Positions 19,101 to 29,774 of a stretch of 64,000 nucleotides of DNA are shown piece by piece (the first letter of the stretch is position 1; every line of letters starts with the position of its first letter). A model generated the notes under the pieces. That model did no database searches, had not been told where the DNA came from, and saw only the letters and a program-made list of their open reading frames with translations. Made by a program: the position numbers and the translations under genes. This stretch comes from Methanothermobacter sp. (GTDB lineage Archaea; Methanobacteriota; Methanobacteria; Methanobacteriales; Methanothermobacteraceae): the NCBI RefSeq assembly GCF_030055435.1, contig NZ_JASFYG010000002.1, forward strand, positions 145,224 to 209,223. The letters are read 5' to 3'.

Positions 19101-19117
19101 TGTGTGATTAACACACA
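19101..19117. promoter_or_regulatory. Inverted repeat 3 at the fwd transcription start
   Basis: TGTGTG and CACACA form perfect 6-bp arms around ATTAA. The site overlaps the predicted transcription start and ends only 10 nt before the fwdH start codon, a position expected for a repressor or roadblock operator. Confidence 0.5.
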
Positions 19118-19127
19118 TGGTGACCCT

Positions 19128-19604
19128 ATGCCGAAACATATAGTTTCTGGACTCAAATACATAGCAGCTGTAAACCTAACAAAACAGGGCCATTCACAGA
19201 GAGAGATAGCCAAAGCTCTGAAGATAAACAGATCAACTGTTTCTCACTACCTCAACGGGCGAAACCTCTCATGGAGGTCAATAGAAATTGCACGGATAAT
19301 AACAGAGATGTGTCCAAGGGATTTCCTTCTTCTCACCCACTCCCTTACACAGAGCACGGAGATGACAAGGACGATAGTGAAGACATGCCAGCAGAGGAAA
19401 TTCCAGGGAAACGTCAGGAACTCATGTATTGGGTGCGGGCTATGTGTGGACACATGCCTCATGAAGGCCATAACCCTCCGAGACCTCAAGGCACATGTGG
19501 ATTCCGAATGGTGCTGCGGGTGTCTCATCTGTGTTGATATGTGTCCAACTGATTCTATAGAAATAAAGGAGGTAGAAATTGATGGAAACGACCGAAGTAA
19601 TTGA
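19128..19604 (+). CDS. fwdH: FwdH: helix-turn-helix protein with two [4Fe-4S] clusters
   Basis: 158 residues from ATG 19128, chosen because GGTGA lies 4 nt upstream; GTG 19104 would start inside the operator. Residues ~10-65 form a helix-turn-helix ([21 protein letters not shown]). The C-terminal ~60 residues hold two ferredoxin motifs, C-I-G-C-G-L-C-x3-C and C-C-G-C-L-I-C-x3-C. FwdH is the first gene of the tungsten formylmethanofuran dehydrogenase operon. The DNA-binding half plus Fe-S half suggests a redox-responsive regulator of its own operon rather than only an electron carrier; this is inference. Confidence 0.85.
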   Translation: MPKHIVSGLKYIAAVNLTKQGHSQREIAKALKINRSTVSHYLNGRNLSWRSIEIARIITEMCPRDFLLLTHSLTQSTEMTRTIVKTCQQRKFQGNVRNSCIGCGLCVDTCLMKAITLRDLKAHVDSEWCCGCLICVDMCPTDSIEIKEVEIDGNDRSN

Positions 19605-20631
19605 AGGTAAGAATATTACCGTGGAGCGGACCGGCGAAGAAAACAGAAAATTGACCTTCCAGGATTGTCTCTGCGCTGTTTGCGGACTGTGTGGCGAGAT
19701 ATGCCCGGTCAATGCAATTGAGGTTAACCCAACAGGTGCAATGGTCAGAACAGAACAGGATGAACCCAAGATACTAATTGATGAAAACAAATGTGTCCTC
19801 TGCGGTATGTGCAGCTCAATCTGCCCATTCCAAGCTCTTGACCTTCAGATTGACGGAACATCAATAAAAGACCTTGCAGAATATCCTAAAATACTCAAAT
19901 CAGCCGAGATAGATGATGAAACATGCATACAGTGCAAGGCATGTGAAACAGCGTGTCCACAGGACGCCATAACCATAACAAGAGAACTCCCAGAAAGGAA
20001 GGACCTAATAACAGGTGAAATCGAAATAGACAAGGACACCTGCATCTACTGTGGTATGTGCGAGGAAATGTGTCCTGTTGACGCCATAGAGATAGAACAC
20101 CAGATACCAAGTTCAGCAAGCCCAACCGTAGCAACTGACATTAACGTGGACGAGGACAAATGTGTCCACTGCGGAATATGTAAGAGGATCTGCCCTGTTG
20201 ACGCCATAATGGAGGTCTGCAGAATTTGTCCATACGGCGAATACGAGATAAAGGTTCCTGAGGTTACAGGAACATCCTACATCGACCCTGAGCTCTGTGT
20301 AAACTGTGGCTGGTGCCAGGAGATCTGCCCTGTCGATGCTGCAACAGTGACGAAGCCATTCGAGGGAGAACTGATAATTGACCAGGATACATGCCAGGCC
20401 TGTGAAACCTGTGTGATGGTATGTCCATGCAACGTTCTCTCATTCCCGAAACCAGAGAAACCCGGTGAAAAACCAACCAAACTCTACAAGGACGAAAGGT
20501 TCTGCATATACTGCGGAGCATGTGAAAGATCATGCCCTGTGAACGCCATAGAGGTTAAGAGGAGCAAAATAAATACAACTCCAATCAAATCAAAGGCATG
20601 GAAAAACGCCTTTGAATCACTACTCAAATAA
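19582..20631 (+). CDS. fwdF: Formylmethanofuran dehydrogenase polyferredoxin subunit FwdF
   Basis: 349 residues from ATG 19582 (GGAGGT at 19568-19573). I count eight CxxCxxCxxxC(P) motifs, so sixteen... eight [4Fe-4S] clusters in tandem, matching the polyferredoxin that wires Fwd complexes to electron donors. It overlaps fwdH by 23 nt, which suggests translational coupling. The fifth motif is followed by an extra Cys pair (V-C-R-I-C-P), a loop with additional cysteines. The protein is the electron-distribution hub of the enzyme that reduces CO2 to formylmethanofuran in the first step of methanogenesis. Confidence 0.95.
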   Translation: METTEVIEGKNITVERTGEENRKLTFQDCLCAVCGLCGEICPVNAIEVNPTGAMVRTEQDEPKILIDENKCVLCGMCSSICPFQALDLQIDGTSIKDLAEYPKILKSAEIDDETCIQCKACETACPQDAITITRELPERKDLITGEIEIDKDTCIYCGMCEEMCPVDAIEIEHQIPSSASPTVATDINVDEDKCVHCGICKRICPVDAIMEVCRICPYGEYEIKVPEVTGTSYIDPELCVNCGWCQEICPVDAATVTKPFEGELIIDQDTCQACETCVMVCPCNVLSFPKPEKPGEKPTKLYKDERFCIYCGACERSCPVNAIEVKRSKINTTPIKSKAWKNAFESLLK

Positions 20632-20645
20632 ATGGAGGTAATCAG

Positions 20646-20894
20646 ATGGCAATTGGACTTAAGGCATACCCTGAACTCTGCCATGGATGCGGAAACTGCG
20701 TAATCGCATGTCCCGTAAATGCCCTCAGAAGCCCGGAAGTCGCCGGTGGAAAGGGCCCAACAGATGATGTTGAGATCATCATGATAGTTGAGGACGGGGT
20801 TGTAAACATAAAAAACCCTGAACTGTGCGGAAAATGTGGCACATGTGTCGAGAGCTGCCCTGTGGATGCAATAAGACTGGAGGAATTAGAATGA
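20646..20894 (+). CDS. fwdG: Formylmethanofuran dehydrogenase ferredoxin subunit FwdG
   Basis: 82 residues with two [4Fe-4S] motifs (C-H-G-C-G-N-C-x3-C-P and C-G-K-C-G-T-C-x3-C-P). FwdG bridges the tungsten subunit and the FwdF polyferredoxin. It starts 14 nt after fwdF with GGAGGT upstream, and its TGA overlaps the ATG of fwdD. Confidence 0.94.
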   Translation: MAIGLKAYPELCHGCGNCVIACPVNALRSPEVAGGKGPTDDVEIIMIVEDGVVNIKNPELCGKCGTCVESCPVDAIRLEELE

Positions 20895-21283
20895 TGGTCA
20901 TACTCAACACAGGAAGGACAATATGGCAGGGACAGGCCATAGAATCAGGTAAGGATCTTAAAATGTACGTGGACGCAGCTGCAATAATTCAGATGAACCC
21001 GGACATGATGAAGCAGCTGGGAATAAGCGAAGGAGACAACGTTAAGGTCATATCACAGTATGGTGATGTGGTTGTAAAGGCTGTTGAAGCAAAGGAACCA
21101 CTACCAGATGGAATGGTCTACATACCAATGGGTCCATGGGCCAACAGGGTCATAAGACCAGATACGGATTCAACAGCAACACCCAGCTTTAAGAACATAC
21201 CGGTGGAGATCATACCCACCGATGAAGAGGTTCCTGACATGCCCACCCTCATGAAGGTCTACGGTAAAGTAGGTCAGATTTAA
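20891..21283 (+). CDS. fwdD: Formylmethanofuran dehydrogenase subunit FwdD
   Basis: 130 residues. FwdD corresponds to the C-terminal molybdopterin-dinucleotide-binding barrel of larger oxidoreductases, here as a separate subunit that completes the cofactor site of FwdB. The chain shows the barrel pattern (G-I-S-E-G-D-N-V-K-V-I-S-Q-Y-G-D-V-V-V-K). The start ATG 20891 overlaps the fwdG stop as ATGA; ATG 20894 is directly next and equally possible. A much longer frame reading from 20825 runs through fwdG and is not the gene. Confidence 0.93.
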   Translation: MMVILNTGRTIWQGQAIESGKDLKMYVDAAAIIQMNPDMMKQLGISEGDNVKVISQYGDVVVKAVEAKEPLPDGMVYIPMGPWANRVIRPDTDSTATPSFKNIPVEIIPTDEEVPDMPTLMKVYGKVGQI

Positions 21284-21305
21284 TTAGTTCAGCGGGAGGA
21301 TTCAA

Positions 21306-23015
21306 ATGGAATACATAATCAAAAACGGATTTGTTTACTGTCCTCTTAACAACGTCGATGGAGAAAAAATGGACATCTGCGTCAGGGATGGTAAAATAGT
21401 TGAGAGCGTCAGTGACTCCGCCAAGGTCATTGATGCATCTGGAAAAATGGTGATGCCTGGAGGTGTCGACCCACACTCCCACATAGCCGGTGCAAAGGTC
21501 AACGTGGGAAGGATGTACAGGCCAGAAGACAGCCGAAGGGACGCTGAAAAGTTCAAGTCAGGAAGGGCCGGAAGCGGTTTCTCAGTACCATCAACCTTCA
21601 TGACAGGTTACAGGTACGCCCAGATGGGTTACACCACCGCCATGGAGGCTGCCATGCCACCACTCCTTGCAAGGCACACCCATGAGGAGTTCCACGACAC
21701 ACCCATAATAGACCACGCAGCATACCCACTCTTCGGTAACAACTGGTTCGTGATGGAGTACCTCAAGGATGGAGACGTGGATGGATGCGCAGCCTACGCA
21801 TCATGGCTCCTCAAAGCAACTAAGGGTTACACAATAAAGATAGTTAACCCGGCAGGTACAGAGGCCTGGGGATGGGGTGGAAACGTCCACGGCATCCATG
21901 ACCCTGCACCATACTTCGACATAACACCTGCAGAAATCATAAAGGGACTCGCAGAGGTCAACGAGAAACTCCAGCTACCACACTCAATACACCTCCACTG
22001 TAACGACCTGGGACACCCAGGAAACTACGAGACAACCCTGGCATCCTTTGACGTGCCAAAGAACATTAAACCAAACCCTGCAACAGGTGAAAGGGATACA
22101 GTTCTATACGCCACACACGTACAGTTCCACAGCTACGGTGGAACCACCTGGAGGGATTTCGTATCCGAGGCACCAAAGATCGCAGACTACGTCAACAAAA
22201 ACGACCACATAGTCATAGACGTTGGTCAGATAACCCTCGATGAGACCACAACAATGACAGCGGACGGTCCAATGGAATACGACCTCCACTCACTCAACGG
22301 CCTCAAATGGGCAAACTGTGACGTGGAACTCGAAACAGGTTCAGGTGTAGTCCCATTCATATACTCAGCAAGGGCACCAGTCCCCGCTGTCCAGTGGGCA
22401 ATAGGTATGGAGTTATTCCTGCTCATCGATGACCCAGGAAAGGTCTGTCTCACAACAGACAGCCCAAACGCCGGACCATTCACAAGGTACCCAAGGGTCA
22501 TAGCCTGGCTCATGAGCAACAAGTACAGGATGAACCTCATCGAGGGAGAACTCCACAAATGGGCCCAGAGGAAGAGTACCATAGCAACAGTTGACAGGGA
22601 ATACACATTCTCAGAGATAGCCCAGATCACAAGGGCAACATCAGCAAAGGTCCTGGGTCTCAGCGAAACCAAGGGCCACCTTGGAGTCGGTGCAGATGCA
22701 GACATCGCAGTATACGACATCAACCCTGAAACAGTCGACCCATCAGCCGATTACATGGCAATTGAGGAAGGATTCTCAAGGGCAGCATACGTCCTCAAGG
22801 ACGGCGAAATAGTGGTTAAGGACGGAGAGGTAGTGGCCTCACCACACGGAAGAACCTACTGGGTTGACACCCAGGTTGATGAGTCAATCTACAGTGAGGT
22901 CCTTGCCAATGTGGAGAGCAAATTCAAACAGTACTACTCTGTCAACTTTGCAAACTACCCTGTGCAGGACGATTACCTGCCAAAATCCGCTCCAGTTAAA
23001 GGGGTGATGCTATGA
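21306..23015 (+). CDS. fwdA: Formylmethanofuran dehydrogenase subunit FwdA (amidohydrolase)
   Basis: 569 residues, amidohydrolase fold. The metal site begins with the H-x-H motif in G-V-D-P-H-S-H, and later His residues and the K-I-V-N segment supply the remaining ligands of a binuclear zinc centre. In the known Fwd structure this subunit condenses formate with methanofuran after CO2 is reduced in FwdB/D, with an internal channel between them. GGAGGA precedes ATG 21306. The stop codon overlaps the fwdC start (ATGA). Confidence 0.96.
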   Translation: MEYIIKNGFVYCPLNNVDGEKMDICVRDGKIVESVSDSAKVIDASGKMVMPGGVDPHSHIAGAKVNVGRMYRPEDSRRDAEKFKSGRAGSGFSVPSTFMTGYRYAQMGYTTAMEAAMPPLLARHTHEEFHDTPIIDHAAYPLFGNNWFVMEYLKDGDVDGCAAYASWLLKATKGYTIKIVNPAGTEAWGWGGNVHGIHDPAPYFDITPAEIIKGLAEVNEKLQLPHSIHLHCNDLGHPGNYETTLASFDVPKNIKPNPATGERDTVLYATHVQFHSYGGTTWRDFVSEAPKIADYVNKNDHIVIDVGQITLDETTTMTADGPMEYDLHSLNGLKWANCDVELETGSGVVPFIYSARAPVPAVQWAIGMELFLLIDDPGKVCLTTDSPNAGPFTRYPRVIAWLMSNKYRMNLIEGELHKWAQRKSTIATVDREYTFSEIAQITRATSAKVLGLSETKGHLGVGADADIAVYDINPETVDPSADYMAIEEGFSRAAYVLKDGEIVVKDGEVVASPHGRTYWVDTQVDESIYSEVLANVESKFKQYYSVNFANYPVQDDYLPKSAPVKGVML

Positions 23016-23824
23016 GTGAAATAATATTAACTCCAAAGGAACAGCCCGAAGTGCCACTGGAGGCACCCAACATCAAACCCGATGTATTCGCAGGAAAGTC
23101 AATAGACGAGATCAAAAACATCCAGATAATGCACGGTAACGAGGTCGTTAAACTCGGAGACTTCTTCGACGTCAGCGGAGAACCAGCAGAGTCTGCAGCA
23201 GATATCAAAATCATCATCGACGGTGATGTATACAACACCAAGAGGATAGGGCAGGAGATGACAGCCGGCGAAATCCTGGTAAAGGGTAACGTGAACATGT
23301 ACGTTGGAGCCGGTATGAAGGGCGGTAAGATCACAGTGGAAGGCAACGCAGCATCATGGGCCGGACAGGACATGAGGGGAGGAGAACTCGAAATCCTCGG
23401 AGACGCGGCCGACTATGTTGGATCATCCTACCGTGGTGACTGGAGAGGCATGAGTGGCGGCGTAATAACCGTCCATGGAAACGCCGGAAACGAGATCGGA
23501 GAGTACATGAACGGCGGTAAGATCATCATCAAGGGCGACGTCAACATAATGCCAGGAATACACATGAACAACGGTCTCATAATCATCGAGGGCAACGCCG
23601 TTGCAAGGGTAGGCGGCGAAATGGCCGGCGGAACAATAATCGTAAAGGGAATGATACAGGAATTCCTACCAGGATTCAAGTACCTTGGTGTTGAAAAGGA
23701 CATAGAGGTTAACGGGGAAACCTTCCCCGGAGCATACTACAAGTTTGAAGGAGATCACGCAATTAAGGGAGCTAAGGGTATAGTCTATGCGGCTGTCGGA
23801 TGCAACGGCCACATAGAACCCTAA
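23012..23824 (+). CDS. fwdC: Formylmethanofuran dehydrogenase subunit FwdC
   Basis: 270 residues. The second half is a run of short Gly-rich beta-helix repeats (pattern G-G-x-I-x-V-x-G-N-A), the same fold as the C-terminal domain of glutamate synthase. FwdC holds FwdA and FwdB/D together in the complex and has a structural role. The overlap with fwdA and the 15-nt gap to fwdB show operon membership. Confidence 0.95.
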   Translation: MSEIILTPKEQPEVPLEAPNIKPDVFAGKSIDEIKNIQIMHGNEVVKLGDFFDVSGEPAESAADIKIIIDGDVYNTKRIGQEMTAGEILVKGNVNMYVGAGMKGGKITVEGNAASWAGQDMRGGELEILGDAADYVGSSYRGDWRGMSGGVITVHGNAGNEIGEYMNGGKIIIKGDVNIMPGIHMNNGLIIIEGNAVARVGGEMAGGTIIVKGMIQEFLPGFKYLGVEKDIEVNGETFPGAYYKFEGDHAIKGAKGIVYAAVGCNGHIEP

Positions 23825-23839
23825 CTGGAGGTAATTATC

Positions 23840-25138
23840 ATGGAATACGTGAAAAATGTGGTCTGCCCCTTCTGCGGAACCCTCTGTGATGACATCATCT
23901 GTAAGGTTGAGGACAACGAGATTGTCGGGACCATCAACGCATGCAGGATAGGTCACAGCAAGTTCGTGCATGCAGAGGGTGCAGTGAGGTACAAAAAGCC
24001 ACTCATAAGGAAGAATGGCGAATTCGTTGAGGTAAGCTACGATGAGGCCATAGACAAGGCCGCAAAGATCCTTGCAGAATCAAAGAGACCACTCATGTAC
24101 GGGTGGAGCTGTACAGAGTGTGAAGCACAGGCCGTTGGAATGGAACTTGCGGAGGAGGCAGGTGCAGTAATAGATAACACAGCCTCAGTCTGCCACGGAC
24201 CATCAGTACTTGCACTCCAGGACGTGGGATACCCCATATGTACCTTCGGTGAGGTCAAGAACAGGGCCGACGTTGTGGTCTACTGGGGATGCAACCCCAT
24301 GCACGCCCACCCAAGGCACCTATCAAGGAACGTATTTGCCCGTGGATTCTTCAGGGAAAGGGGAAGATCAGACAGGACACTCATAGTGGTTGACCCAAGG
24401 AAAACAGACACAGCAAAACTTGCAGACATACACCTTCAGCTGGACTTTGACCATGACTATGAACTTTTAGATGCAATGAGGGCATACCTCCTTGGAAACG
24501 AGATCCTCTACGATGAGGTTGCAGGTGTACCAAGGGAGCAGATCGAGGAGGCCGTTGAGGTCCTCAAGAAGGCCCAGTTCGGTATACTCTTCTTCGGTAT
24601 GGGTATAACCCACAGCCGTGGTAAGCACAGGAACATTGACACGGCCATTATGATGGTCGAGGACCTCAATGACTATGCAAAATGGACCCTCATACCCATG
24701 AGGGGACACTACAACGTTACAGGTTTCAACCAGGTCTGCACATGGGAGAGCGGATATCCATACTGTGTTGACTTCTCAGGTGGGGAGCCAAGATACAATC
24801 CTGGTGAGACCGGGGCAAACGACCTTCTCCAGAATAAGGAGGCCGATGCAATGATGGTCATAGCCTCCGACCCCGGCGCCCACTTCCCACAGAGGGCACT
24901 TGAGAGGATGGCTGAGATACCTGTCATTGCAATCGAGCCCCACAGGACACCCACAACCGAGATGGCTGATATCATAATTCCACCGGCCATCGTGGGCATG
25001 GAGGCTGAGGGTACAGCCTACCGTATGGAGGGTGTCCCCATAAGGATGAAGAAGGTTGTTGACTCAGACCTCCTCTCAGACAGGGAGATCCTGGAGAGAC
25101 TCCTTGAAAAGGTAAGAGAATACAAGGCCTCAAAGTAA
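23840..25138 (+). CDS. fwdB: Formylmethanofuran dehydrogenase tungsten subunit FwdB
   Basis: 432 residues. This is the catalytic subunit that reduces CO2 to formate at a tungsten bis-MGD centre. The N-terminal [4Fe-4S] site is C-P-F-C-G-T-L-C with a later Cys (N-A-C-R-I-G). The metal ligand is Cys in S-V-C-H-G-P-S, near residue 118, and is encoded as Cys rather than Sec. This matches the W isoenzyme operon fwdHFGDACB; the Mo isoenzyme genes (fmd) are not in the window. A T-rich tract follows from 25146. Confidence 0.96.
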   Translation: MEYVKNVVCPFCGTLCDDIICKVEDNEIVGTINACRIGHSKFVHAEGAVRYKKPLIRKNGEFVEVSYDEAIDKAAKILAESKRPLMYGWSCTECEAQAVGMELAEEAGAVIDNTASVCHGPSVLALQDVGYPICTFGEVKNRADVVVYWGCNPMHAHPRHLSRNVFARGFFRERGRSDRTLIVVDPRKTDTAKLADIHLQLDFDHDYELLDAMRAYLLGNEILYDEVAGVPREQIEEAVEVLKKAQFGILFFGMGITHSRGKHRNIDTAIMMVEDLNDYAKWTLIPMRGHYNVTGFNQVCTWESGYPYCVDFSGGEPRYNPGETGANDLLQNKEADAMMVIASDPGAHFPQRALERMAEIPVIAIEPHRTPTTEMADIIIPPAIVGMEAEGTAYRMEGVPIRMKKVVDSDLLSDREILERLLEKVREYKASK

Positions 25139-25171
25139 TTCAGGCCTTTAATTTTCCTATTTATTTTAAAA

Positions 25172-25261
25172 TTTTTGATTTGGTTGCTGTTCATTTTTAT
25201 GGATACTTAAAGTACATTGAAATATTTCACCAGTTCTGTTTTTGATTTGGTTTCTGTTCAT
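25172..25261 (+). repeat. Pair of 23-bp direct repeats between fwdB and nifH
   Basis: TTTTTGATTTGGTTGCTGTTCAT (shown in two parts: TTTTTGATTTGG then TTGCTGTTCAT) at 25172-25194 recurs with one change at 25239-25261, and GGATA follows each copy by 6 nt. Both units start with a T-run and sit after the fwd operon, so they may act as tandem terminator or 3'-end elements, or as a binding site upstream of the nif promoter. Confidence 0.4.
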
Positions 25262-25306
25262 GTTTAGGATAGCTGAGCGCATAATTTTCACCCATGCACC
25301 AAAAAA

Positions 25307-25314
25307 TTTAAATA
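25307..25314 (+). promoter_or_regulatory. TATA box of the nif operon
   Basis: TTTAAATA with an A-rich BRE-like stretch before it (25301-25306). Predicted start of transcription is near 25336, just before the NrpR operator. This is the only strong promoter element I see in the 244-nt gap before nifH. Confidence 0.6.
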
Positions 25315-25338
25315 GGGTATCCTCCAATAATAGAAGTG

Positions 25339-25365
25339 TCGGAAGAAGGAAGCATACTTCCGACT
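25339..25365. promoter_or_regulatory. NrpR operator of nifH
   Basis: GGAA-GCATAC-TTCC at 25349-25362 is an exact match to the GGAA-N6-TTCC operator of the methanogen nitrogen repressor NrpR. A wider dyad, GTCGGAAG (25339-25346) and CTTCCGAC (25358-25365), overlaps it and gives a second possible half-site arrangement. It lies directly downstream of the predicted transcription start, as expected for repression. Confidence 0.8.
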
Positions 25366-25367
25366 GA

Positions 25368-26210
<843 letters not shown>

Positions 26211-26219
26211 GTGTTAAAA

Positions 26220-26537
26220 ATGAAGATGATAAGGGCAATAATAAGGCCAGAAAAGTCCGAAGAGGTGGCTGATGCTCTGGATGATGCAGGGTTCCCGGCC
26301 CTCACAAAGATGGAGGTTATAGGGAGGGGTAAGCAGAAGGGCATTCGCTTTGATGAAATCTACTATGATGAGATACCCAAGACCATGCTGCTCATCGTTG
26401 TGGACGATGCTGATGCAGAGAAGGTGGTCTCGGTTATCAGTGAAAGCGGATACACAGGCAAAATTGGGGATGGTAAAATATTCATAAGCCCAGTGGAAAA
26501 CGCCTACACCGTCAGAACAAGAGAAGAAGGCCTTTAG
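26220..26537 (+). CDS. nifI1: Nitrogen-regulatory PII-like protein NifI1
   Basis: 105 residues, PII fold (M-I-R-A-I-I-R-P-E-K start and G-R-G-K-Q-K-G T-loop base). In methanogens NifI1 and NifI2 together bind 2-oxoglutarate and switch nitrogenase off when ammonium appears. The start is ATG 26220, preceded by AGGTG that overlaps the nifH stop; GTG 26211 is the alternative. Position between nifH and nifD is diagnostic for this family rather than GlnK. Confidence 0.93.
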   Translation: MKMIRAIIRPEKSEEVADALDDAGFPALTKMEVIGRGKQKGIRFDEIYYDEIPKTMLLIVVDDADAEKVVSVISESGYTGKIGDGKIFISPVENAYTVRTREEGL

Positions 26538-26545
26538 GTGTCTGA

Positions 26546-26911
26546 ATGAAGGAAATAATCGCCATAATAAGACCAAAAAGCATGAAGAAGACCAGGGATG
26601 TTCTTGAATCCCTGGGATTCCCCTCATTCAACGCCACCAGAGTCCTCGGGAGGGGCAAGCAGAGGGCAATAATTGATGAGGTCACCATCCCCTCCCCCCC
26701 TGCTGAGGTTCAGGAGGAGAGGGGAACAATGAGGTACATTCCCAAGAGGATGATCCAGATAACCGTGGAGGATCCTGACGTCCAGCTGGTTGTGGAGGCC
26801 ATAATGAAGGTCAACCACACAGGAAAAATTGGGGACGGAAAGATCTTTGTATGCCCGGTTGACGATGCAGTGAGGATAAGGACTGGTGATAGAGGGACTG
26901 AAGCGCTTTAA
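26546..26911 (+). CDS. nifI2: Nitrogen-regulatory PII-like protein NifI2
   Basis: 121 residues, the partner of NifI1. It carries a longer T-loop region (residues ~45-70, with P-S-P-P-A-E-V-Q-E-E) than NifI1, a typical difference between the two. The start ATG 26546 follows AGGTG, 8 nt after nifI1. A 71-nt gap separates it from nifD and holds no NrpR operator, so the MoFe genes appear to depend on the nifH promoter. Confidence 0.93.
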   Translation: MKEIIAIIRPKSMKKTRDVLESLGFPSFNATRVLGRGKQRAIIDEVTIPSPPAEVQEERGTMRYIPKRMIQITVEDPDVQLVVEAIMKVNHTGKIGDGKIFVCPVDDAVRIRTGDRGTEAL

Positions 26912-26982
26912 AACTGTATCCTGAGTTAATGAGCGGATAAAGTGCTGCTTTAGTTATTTCATAAATCAAAGGATGATTGAAA

Positions 26983-28395
26983 ATGCCATTTGAACTGTTT
27001 GATGTCGATGCTGAAATACCAGATAGAAAAAAGCACATCTATGTAAAGAATGAGGCGGATCCCCAGGAGGACATACCCGCATGTAACACGACAACGATCC
27101 CCGGCTGCATGACAGAAAGGGGATGCGCATTTGCAGGTGCAAAGGGTGTGATAACAGGGGCAATAAAGGATGCGCTTCATGTTATCCATTCACCTGTTGG
27201 ATGCACAGCATATGGCTACGGTACAAAGAGATACCCCACATCACAGGAAATGCCTGATGGAAGCATGTTCCCAATAGAAAACTTCAACCTCAAATACATA
27301 ACCGGCACGGATCTAAGTGAGTCTGATGTGGTGTTTGGTGGTATGGACAAACTCAAAAGGTGCATCCTGGAGGCGGTCAGGGAATTTCCAGAGGCAAATG
27401 CAGTTTACACCTACGCCACATGCACAACAGGTCTCATAGGGGACGATATTGATGCAATCTCAAGGGAGGTCTCAGAGGAGATTGGTAAGGATGTTGTTGC
27501 AATAAACGCTCCGGGCTTTGCGGGTCCAACACAGTCAAAGGGTCATCAGGTTGCAAACTACACACTCTTTGAGAAGCTGGTGGGAACCGCGGAGCCCCCG
27601 AGAACCACAGAATACGACGTGAACCTCATAGGGGAGTACAATATCGATGGGGACCTGTGGGTCCTGAAAAAATACTTTGAGGAGATGGGGATAAACGTCC
27701 TGAGCACATTCACAGGGGACTGTTGCCATGATGAGATAAAGTGGATGCACAGGGCAAAGCTGAGTCTGGTCAGATGTCAGAGGTCAGCAACCTACATTGC
27801 AAAGCTCCTTGAGGAGAGATATGGTGTCCCCTACATGAAGGTTGACTTCTTTGGAATGGAATACTGCAGAAAAAACCTCATGGCAATAGGGGAGTATTTC
27901 GGAATACCAGAGAAGGCAGAGAGGGTGATAGAGGACAGAATGGAAAAAATAGGTCCAGAGATTCAGTATTTCAGGGATAAACTCAGGGGTAAAAGGGTCT
28001 GGGTTTTCTCAGGAGGCCCGAAAAACTGGCATCTTCCCAGACCACTCGAGGACGAACTTGGAATGGAAGTGGTTGCAGTTTCAACAATGTTCGAACACGA
28101 AGACGGCTACGAGAAGATCAAGAAAAGGGTCCGGGAGGGCACAGTGATAGTGGACGACCCCAACTCACTGGAACTCGAGGAGATCATCGAGAAATACAGG
28201 CCAGACATCATTCTATCAGGAATAAAGGAAAAATACCTCGCCCATAAACTTGGAGTGCCCTGTATACTCATCCACTCATATGAAAACGGACCATACATAG
28301 GCTTTGAGGGATTCCTTAATCTGGCGAGGGACATGTATGCGGCAATATACAATCCCGTATGGGATCTGCTTGAATTCGAGGAGGATGTTAACTGA
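26983..28395 (+). CDS. nifD: Nitrogenase MoFe protein alpha chain NifD
   Basis: 470 residues from ATG 26983 (GGATGAT before it). P-cluster ligands are Cys48, Cys74 and Cys147. The FeMo-cofactor ligands are Cys265 (V-R-C-Q-R-S) and His431 (I-H-S-Y-E-N), and the substrate-pocket Gln184 and His188 lie in T-Q-S-K-G-H-Q. All functional positions known for molybdenum nitrogenase are therefore present. The stop overlaps the nifK start (TGATG). Confidence 0.96.
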   Translation: MPFELFDVDAEIPDRKKHIYVKNEADPQEDIPACNTTTIPGCMTERGCAFAGAKGVITGAIKDALHVIHSPVGCTAYGYGTKRYPTSQEMPDGSMFPIENFNLKYITGTDLSESDVVFGGMDKLKRCILEAVREFPEANAVYTYATCTTGLIGDDIDAISREVSEEIGKDVVAINAPGFAGPTQSKGHQVANYTLFEKLVGTAEPPRTTEYDVNLIGEYNIDGDLWVLKKYFEEMGINVLSTFTGDCCHDEIKWMHRAKLSLVRCQRSATYIAKLLEERYGVPYMKVDFFGMEYCRKNLMAIGEYFGIPEKAERVIEDRMEKIGPEIQYFRDKLRGKRVWVFSGGPKNWHLPRPLEDELGMEVVAVSTMFEHEDGYEKIKKRVREGTVIVDDPNSLELEEIIEKYRPDIILSGIKEKYLAHKLGVPCILIHSYENGPYIGFEGFLNLARDMYAAIYNPVWDLLEFEEDVN

Positions 28396-29774
28396 TGCCA
28401 GAAATAAACGTGATGGAGAGGGGAAGGGAACTTGTGATAAACCCCCTCGTGACCTGCCAGCCATTCGGTGCAATGTTCGCAACCATGGGTATAAGGAGGG
28501 GGCTGCCCCTGGTTCACGGCTCCCAGGGCTGCAGCACCTTTGTGAGATACGGGCTTAACAGACACTTCAGAGAACCCGCAGAGATAGCCGTCACATCGCT
28601 TCATGAGGACGCTGCCGTATTCGGAGGTAGAAGTAACATAATAAACGGTGTTAAAAACCTTGTGAAGAGATTCAGACCCGACCTTGTGGGAATTGTAACC
28701 ACCTGCTCAAGTGAAATAATAGGGGATGACGTGGATGGTTTCATGAGGGTCGCTGAGACTGAACTGAGAGATGAACTTGGAGACAGGTTCCAGACAAAAC
28801 TGGTCCACATATCAACACCCAGCTTCGTTGAAAACCACTTCAGGGGATACGGAAATGCCATAAAATCATTCATAGAGACCCTCGCCAGGGAGGATGGAGA
28901 CTGTAACCATAGGCTCAACGTGATACCTGGTATAGTTAACCCTGGCGACATAAGGGAGATAAAACACATCCTGGGCCTTATGGGCATTGACCATATCATA
29001 CTCACTGATACCTCAGACCCCTTTGATTCCCCACTCAGACCATCAAAAACAGAGAAGATGCCATTCTACCCCCCTGGAGGAACACAAGTTTCTGAAATAG
29101 AGGACTCATCAAACAGTATTGGAACAGTGACCATGACCATGTATGGTGATGAAGCAGTGAATACACTTGAAAAGCGATTCGGGGTACCGGGTGAGTACTC
29201 CATACCAGTGGGGGTCCGCAATACAGATGAATTTGTCCGCACGGTAGCCAGGATTTCAGAGAGTGATGTGAATGATGAACTCCTCGATGAAAGAGGCATC
29301 CTGATTGACTCAATGGCGGACCTCAGTTCAAGGTACCTCTCTGGAAGAACAGCCGCGGTCTACGGGGACCCTGACATGGTTGCGGGAATATCAAGGTTCC
29401 TCTGTGAACTTGGGATGGTTCCACTCCACACTTGCACAGGAACAGATAACCAACTATTCCTTGATAGGATGAAGACAGTGGCATCTGAGGCAGGTGAAAG
29501 GATAAATGTCATGATAAAATCAGATCTCAGGGCACTTGAGGCGAAACTCGCAGAGGAACCCGTTGACCTCATGATAGGAAACTCCGATGGTAGACTCATA
29601 GCACGTGACCTTGGAATACCCCTGGTGAGGGTTGGCTTCCCTGTATATGACAGGGTGGGCTATCAGAGGGTGCCCATCATAGGTTACAGGGGGGCAGTGA
29701 ATCTCATAAACAGAATAACAAACACAGTACTCAGGGAATACTATGAACCACAGCACTGGAAACTGCAGCAGTAA
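28395..29774 (+). CDS. nifK: Nitrogenase MoFe protein beta chain NifK
   Basis: 459 residues, without the long N-terminal extension of bacterial NifK, as usual in methanogens. P-cluster Cys residues occur in V-T-C-Q-P-F-G, G-S-Q-G-C-S-T and T-T-C-S-S-E-I-I-G. It overlaps nifD by 1 nt and its end overlaps nifE by 32 nt, an unusually tight arrangement. Confidence 0.96.
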   Translation: MPEINVMERGRELVINPLVTCQPFGAMFATMGIRRGLPLVHGSQGCSTFVRYGLNRHFREPAEIAVTSLHEDAAVFGGRSNIINGVKNLVKRFRPDLVGIVTTCSSEIIGDDVDGFMRVAETELRDELGDRFQTKLVHISTPSFVENHFRGYGNAIKSFIETLAREDGDCNHRLNVIPGIVNPGDIREIKHILGLMGIDHIILTDTSDPFDSPLRPSKTEKMPFYPPGGTQVSEIEDSSNSIGTVTMTMYGDEAVNTLEKRFGVPGEYSIPVGVRNTDEFVRTVARISESDVNDELLDERGILIDSMADLSSRYLSGRTAAVYGDPDMVAGISRFLCELGMVPLHTCTGTDNQLFLDRMKTVASEAGERINVMIKSDLRALEAKLAEEPVDLMIGNSDGRLIARDLGIPLVRVGFPVYDRVGYQRVPIIGYRGAVNLINRITNTVLREYYEPQHWKLQQ

